A DNA stretch of 39,736 nucleotides. Origin: Hyphomicrobiales bacterium. Lineage in GTDB: Bacteria; Pseudomonadota; Alphaproteobacteria; JAPOUT01. Below the pieces are notes generated by a model, which did no database searches, had not been told where the DNA came from, and worked only from the letters and a program-made list of their open reading frames with translations. Shown piece by piece: positions 36,706 through 39,736 of the stretch. Made by a program: the position numbers and the translations under genes. How positions within the stretch are numbered: position 1 is the first letter of the stretch; every line of letters begins with the position of its first letter. The stretch covers positions 1 through 39,736 of the forward strand of contig JAPOUT010000008.1 in NCBI GenBank assembly GCA_026708545.1, in the 5' to 3' direction.

Positions 36706-36713
36706 AAAAAAAA
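36706..36713 (-). terminator. T-run at the rnpB 3' end
   Basis: Eight consecutive T on the minus strand begin two to three bases after the P1 3' strand of rnpB. There is no local GC-rich hairpin directly before it, so termination would rely on RNA P1 or nearby helices; 3' trimming is the alternative. Confidence 0.4.
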
Positions 36714-36715
36714 GT

Positions 36716-37089
36716 GCCAGACGGTCTGTAAGCCGGGTTCTGTATCGTTGTGGAACGACGATGGTCATTCATCTGGGACGCACATTGCTGTGCGCCTCGT
36801 GCGATCAACCCGGACGTTATGAGGCCTGAAAACGCTGCCTAGAATCGCGAGGGTGTGGTGCGATTCTTTCGTCTCTATTTGATCTTGCTCCCGGTGGGGC
36901 TTGCCATGCCGCCGCCATTGCTGCCGGCGCGGTGCGCTCTTACCGCACCATTTCACCCTTACTCTGCCGAGCGGTATATTTTCTGTGGCGCTATCCCTGA
37001 GGTTTCCCTCGCCGGGAGTTACCCGGCACCGTGTTCTCATGGAGCCCGGACTTTCCTCCGCTTGCGCGGCGACCATCCGACCGTCTGGC
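36716..37089 (-). ncRNA. rnpB: RNase P RNA, bacterial type A
   Basis: About 374 bases encode the catalytic RNA of RNase P, which trims tRNA 5' leaders. On the minus strand the 5' end GCCAGACGGTCGG pairs with the 3' end GACCGTCTGGC to form helix P1. Conserved core elements appear in order: GAGGAAAGTCCGGGCTCC (P4 5' strand), AGGGTGAAATGGTGCGGTAAG then GAGCGCACCGCG (P11-P12 region), GGCAAGCCCCAC, and ACAGAACCCGGCTTA (P4 3' strand). Eight T follow the 3' end. The gene sits between an amidase gene and mraZ on the same strand, a location seen in other alphaproteobacteria. End coordinates are set from the P1 pairing and may be off by a few bases. Confidence 0.97.
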
Positions 37090-37096
37090 ATTCACA

Positions 37097-37125
37097 ACTG
37101 TGCCAAATACGACGGTATGCGTCAA
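37097..37125 (-). promoter_or_regulatory. Candidate rnpB promoter
   Basis: On the minus strand TTGACG (37125-37120) lies 30 bases before the first base of rnpB. That is the right distance for a -35 element if the mature 5' end is the transcription start. The matching -10 position holds CACAGT (37102-37097), a poor hexamer. The -35 overlaps the amidase stop codon. Confidence 0.4.
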
Positions 37126-37823
37126 GATTCCCGTGCCGCGGCGATGAGTTTCCGCAAGATTCGATGACTTTCGACATCCACGTTTCCATCGATTCTCCAA
37201 GGACGATAATGGCGCTGGAACGCGGTTGTGGCGACATCCGGCGGGACGCCGGGGTCATAACCAAAACATTCGAGGTCGCGATTAAAGGCGTTTACGGCTC
37301 CCAAATCCGACCCTAGCGGCCAAAATTCAACGCCTTCCCCCGCCCACAGCCCAATGCCTTTGCTTGCGAGACGGCCCCAATCGAATCGATCGCCGGGGTC
37401 CTGCTTGCGCGCGGGTGCAACATCTGAATGCGCCAAAACATTACGCGCGGGAATGGGATGGCGCTCGAGGATTCCCTGTGCCAATTCGATGAGTGCATCC
37501 ATCTGCGCGGCGGGAAAATCCCGATACCCCCACTCGTGCCCGGGATTGACGAGTTCAACGCCGATGGAGCGGGCGTTGATGTCGCGATGTCCCCGCCAAT
37601 ACGCCTTTCCCGCATGCCATGCGCGGCGCCCTTCCGGCACGAGAGCGAGCGTCTTGCCGTTTTCATAAATGAAATAATGCGCCGAAACTTCGCGTGCAGG
37701 GTCGCAAAGCGCCTCAAGGGCTTCTTGTGCGGAGGGCATACCGGTATAATGCAGGACAAGCATATCAACGCTGGCGCCGTGCGGGCGCTCATCGTAATTT
37801 GGCGAGGAAAAGGATTCTATCAT
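37122..37823 (-). CDS. N-acetylmuramoyl-L-alanine amidase (AmpD/AmiD-like)
   Basis: A 233-residue Amidase_2-family zinc enzyme that splits the bond between MurNAc (or anhydro-MurNAc) and L-Ala in cell wall or recycled muropeptides. Zinc ligands and catalytic residues align with AmpD: VLHYT (His25), IGVELVN (Glu90), LAHSDVAPARKQDPG (His132, Lys140, Asp142). Residues about 160-233 look like a C-terminal peptidoglycan-binding domain (VNAFNRDLECFGYD, TAFQRHYRP). That layout is closer to AmiD than to AmpD, yet no signal peptide or lipobox is seen. The ATG at 37823 interlocks with the ATG of the divergent gene; a TTG at 37844 is the other option. Cytoplasmic recycling versus cell wall hydrolysis is unresolved. 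Confidence 0.9.
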   Translation of the reverse strand: MIESFSSPNYDERPHGASVDMLVLHYTGMPSAQEALEALCDPAREVSAHYFIYENGKTLALVPEGRRAWHAGKAYWRGHRDINARSIGVELVNPGHEWGYRDFPAAQMDALIELAQGILERHPIPARNVLAHSDVAPARKQDPGDRFDWGRLASKGIGLWAGEGVEFWPLGSDLGAVNAFNRDLECFGYDPGVPPDVATTAFQRHYRPWRIDGNVDVESHRILRKLIAAARES

Positions 37824-38046
37824 GATTGAATTGTTGCGCTCCAATGATGCCGTATTGCTGTCTTATGTTCAGAACCTGCTGGACGGTGACGGGATTGAGT
37901 ATTTGTTGCTGGATTCACATATGAGCATAATGGAAGGCAGCTTGGGAATACTACCTCGACGCTTGATGGTATCCGAGGACGATAAAATGCGCGCACGCCG
38001 GCTGCTGGAGAATGCCGGATTGGGAGACCATGCCATCCGAAGTTAA
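37822..38046 (+). CDS. DUF2007-type small protein
   Basis: A 74-residue protein starting MIELLRSNDAVLLSYVQNLL, followed by DGDGIEYLLLDSHMSIMEGSLG and RRLMVSEDDKMRARRLLENAG. This is the pattern of the DUF2007 (putative signal-transducing) family: a compact ferredoxin-like alpha-beta fold also found as a domain in PII-like contexts. No molecular function is established. AAGGA seven to eight bases before the ATG supports the start. The last 17 bases overlap the next gene, a methyltransferase, so the two are probably co-translated. Its start codon overlaps that of the divergent amidase in the palindrome CATG. Confidence 0.8.
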   Translation: MIELLRSNDAVLLSYVQNLLDGDGIEYLLLDSHMSIMEGSLGILPRRLMVSEDDKMRARRLLENAGLGDHAIRS

Positions 38047-38800
38047 ACTCGAAGAAAAAGCCGCAGCCGACGGTTTTTTGGACGGAAGATTGTCGGTTCT
38101 TCAGCCGGTTCGAGGCGCTCGCGCGGGCATCGACCCGGTCTTTTTGGCGGCGAGCATCAAGGCGAAAAGCGGCGAGAGGATTTTGGATGTCGGTGCGGGT
38201 GTCGGCGTTGCGAGCCTTTGCCTGGGGTGGCGGCTGGATGTTTGCGTGTGGGGACTCGAGTTTCATCCTTGGCTGACGGATTTGTTCTCCCGCAATATCA
38301 AGGACAATAATTTCGGCGGGCGAATTCACGCCGTTGAAGGCGATTTGTTCGCACCTGTTAAACATTTGGAGGCGCGGGGACTGGAACAGAACGGCTTCGA
38401 CCACATCTTCACCAACCCGCCGTTTTACACCGGATTCGATGCAACTCCCCCAAGCGGAGGGCTGCGTGCACTGGCACATATAAACGATGCGGGATTGGAC
38501 AAGTGGCTGAGACGTTGTTGCGGGTTCCTGCGTTCGGGCGGAAGCCTGAGTGTAATTTATCCCGCCTCGGCATTGGGCGAGTTGCTTCCCGCGGCAAGCA
38601 AACGCCTTGGCGGGATTTGCTTGTATTTTCTCTGGTCGGGCGAATCGCAACCCGCTTCGAGAGTATTGCTGCGCGGCACTCTGGGATCGAAAGCGCCGTT
38701 GCGCGTTCTCCCCGGAATGACCCTCCACCACCCCGACGGGTCCTATTCCCCCGCCGCTCAAGCGGTTCTGCGTAACGGAGCGGAGATTGCCATGGGCTAG
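38030..38800 (+). CDS. N6-adenine-type methyltransferase (TrmN6-like)
   Basis: A 256-residue SAM-dependent Rossmann methyltransferase. The opening DGFLDGRLSVLQPVRGARAGIDPVFLAA is characteristic of the TrmN6/YfiC group, which methylates N6 of A37 in tRNA1(Val). Motif I is ILDVGAGVGVASL (51-63) and the catalytic motif IV is FTNPPFYT (127-134). The NPPF tetrad marks exocyclic-amine methylation. The ATG at 38030 has GGGAG four bases upstream and overlaps DUF2007 by 17 bases; an ATG at 38012 is possible. The substrate could be tRNA or another RNA; the tRNA assignment is from family similarity. The stop is 54 bases from the convergent toxin gene. Confidence 0.85.
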   Translation: MPSEVKLEEKAAADGFLDGRLSVLQPVRGARAGIDPVFLAASIKAKSGERILDVGAGVGVASLCLGWRLDVCVWGLEFHPWLTDLFSRNIKDNNFGGRIHAVEGDLFAPVKHLEARGLEQNGFDHIFTNPPFYTGFDATPPSGGLRALAHINDAGLDKWLRRCCGFLRSGGSLSVIYPASALGELLPAASKRLGGICLYFLWSGESQPASRVLLRGTLGSKAPLRVLPGMTLHHPDGSYSPAAQAVLRNGAEIAMG

Positions 38801-38854
38801 GACGGGCCGGAGCGTGCCTTTCAGAGATTAAATGAATGCGTGGAATGCAACGGA

Positions 38855-39736
38855 CTAGCGCCGATTGACGATATCTTCGGCAATTCGTATTTGTTCCAAT
38901 ATCCATTTAAATTCCGGAACCTCGCCGAATATCATGCGCCGCATGGCCTCATAGTCCGCCTCAAGAGCGGGGAGCAATCCGTCTTGCGGGTAGATGCGAA
39001 TGGATCCAGGAACGGCTTCGTTGAGTTTTTTCCAAGCCTGCCTAAAAGCAACCGCGCTGTGTTTGCGCGTATCTTTGAGCAATGCATGGTCGACCAGGGC
39101 CTCCTTGCCGGTTTCGGTTCCCACGAGCTTGGCCACATCATAATAGTGTCGTGAAACCCTGCTGCCGTCCTTCGGCGTACGTCCTTGGTCCCGATAGCCG
39201 CAATGTATCCCGTGCAGAAGCAAAATCTTGTCCAAACAGGTTCGGTGCGGTTTTATGGCACGGACATTGGGAACCTTAAGGGACCAGCTATCGCCGAGTT
39301 CTTCTGCAATATAAGGTTCAACAGTAGCCGTGACGTTCGGGTCCAGCGCGGACCGTGCTCCGCCTTCCAATTTCACCCACGGAAAAACATAAGACGCACC
39401 GCCATCTGCATACAGTGTCGGATACTTGATGAGCAAGGTTTGCCGGTCGGGGTCCCGGTCGTCGGGAACAACCCGGCATTGCTCGCCGACGAGCGGACCG
39501 AGCGCATTGGCAAGATCGCCACGAATGTAGTTTTCGCAGGCATCGTTCAACTTTTCAAAAAGCAACTTGCGTTTCGAGTTCGATAAACCTTTTTCTTTTG
39601 GCGTTGTCGGGTCGTGTTCTTCGTCGAATCCCAAATCTTCGCGATAAACCACGAGGTCGACGTCTTCGGAAAACCGATCGATAAGATCGAAAGATTTCGA
39701 AAGGGATGTTCCGCCCTTGAAAAGAAGCCGGGGATG
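38855..39736 (-). CDS. AbiEii/AbiGii-type nucleotidyltransferase toxin, partial
   Basis: The frame is open to the right edge, so the N-terminus is missing; 293 residues remain, probably lacking about 30-50. The visible part begins RLLFKGGTSLSKSFDLIDRF, followed by SEDVDLVVY. KGGTxLSK and the SxDxDL motif are the nucleotidyltransferase active site of AbiEii toxins. Later blocks AIKPHRTCLDKILLLHGIH and SRHYYDVAKL match the second conserved half of the family (R..YYDV in place of KDxYDL). AbiEii toxins act in type IV toxin-antitoxin phage-abortive systems, usually with AbiEi encoded upstream, which would lie beyond the window. Some family members are orphan enzymes. Convergent with the methyltransferase gene. 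Confidence 0.85.
   Translation of the reverse strand, partial: HPRLLFKGGTSLSKSFDLIDRFSEDVDLVVYREDLGFDEEHDPTTPKEKGLSNSKRKLLFEKLNDACENYIRGDLANALGPLVGEQCRVVPDDRDPDRQTLLIKYPTLYADGGASYVFPWVKLEGGARSALDPNVTATVEPYIAEELGDSWSLKVPNVRAIKPHRTCLDKILLLHGIHCGYRDQGRTPKDGSRVSRHYYDVAKLVGTETGKEALVDHALLKDTRKHSAVAFRQAWKKLNEAVPGSIRIYPQDGLLPALEADYEAMRRMIFGEVPEFKWILEQIRIAEDIVNRR

Larger units (their letters stand above)
36378..36715. other. mraZ-rnpB intergenic region
   Basis: This is the only stretch longer than 300 bases without a coding gene. From mraZ outward: a mraZ leader of about 100-120 bases with a ribosome binding site; a repeat array at 36479-36540 that matches MraZ boxes; an AT-rich stretch at about 36541-36640 containing the 14-base palindrome AAATTTTAAAATTT (36611-36624), flanked by TTTTCCAT (36593-36600) and its complement ATGGAAAA (36625-36632); a small GC-rich hairpin at 36670-36685; and a run of eight T on the minus strand (36713-36706) at the rnpB 3' end. 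I see no convincing gene. Confidence 0.8.

Noticed and set aside
36632-36829. Short plus-strand open frame over the rnpB 3' end
   Set aside because: Overlaps the structured RNase P RNA on the other strand; no ribosome binding site and no recognisable protein.

Overview
The window carries a chromosomal core region of an alphaproteobacterium. The evidence is the full division and cell wall (dcw) cluster ending in ftsQ-ftsA-ftsZ-lpxC, rnpB between mraZ and a cell-wall amidase, a metZ-apaG pair beside a long two-domain dCTP deaminase, and an lptF-lptG-lptD-surA-pdxA block. MurE has the DNPR motif of meso-diaminopimelate-adding enzymes, and the lipid A and LPS-transport genes show an outer membrane, so the cell is Gram-negative. 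I cannot place it below class level. Base composition looks moderate in GC and even by eye.

Left edge (1-5739): the start of an RND efflux adaptor (minus, cut by the edge), an ArgE-type deacetylase (plus), TrkH (minus), apaG and metZ (minus, overlapping by one base), and a divergent dCTP deaminase (plus). Its stop codon interlocks with that of pdxA.

Centre (5736-36377): 25 genes in a row on the minus strand. In transcription order they are mraZ, rsmH, ftsL, ftsI, murE, murF, mraY, murD, ftsW, murG, murC, murB, ddl, ftsQ, ftsA, ftsZ, lpxC, mutA, mutB, meaB, lptF, lptG, lptD, surA and pdxA. Fourteen of the 24 junctions are 4-base ATGA stop/start overlaps. The widest gap is 52 bases, before ftsZ. 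I found no terminator hairpin at the junctions. The genes make UDP-MurNAc-pentapeptide and lipid II, build the divisome, commit UDP-GlcNAc to lipid A, and then insert LPS in the outer membrane (LptF/G/D, with SurA as the likely chaperone). Methylmalonyl-CoA mutase (MutA/MutB) and its GTPase chaperone MeaB sit in the middle of this envelope array and overlap both each other and lptF. This is the most unusual feature of the window.

Right edge (36378-39736): a 338-base intergenic region with a 10-base-period array of MraZ-box-like repeats, an AT-rich palindromic stretch and the 3' end of rnpB. Next come rnpB itself and an AmpD/AmiD-like amidase (both minus). The amidase start codon interlocks with that of a divergent DUF2007-type gene, which overlaps an N6-adenine-type methyltransferase (plus). 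The window ends inside a convergent AbiEii-type nucleotidyltransferase toxin gene, the only clearly accessory gene seen. No tRNA, rRNA operon, insertion sequence or CRISPR array was found.
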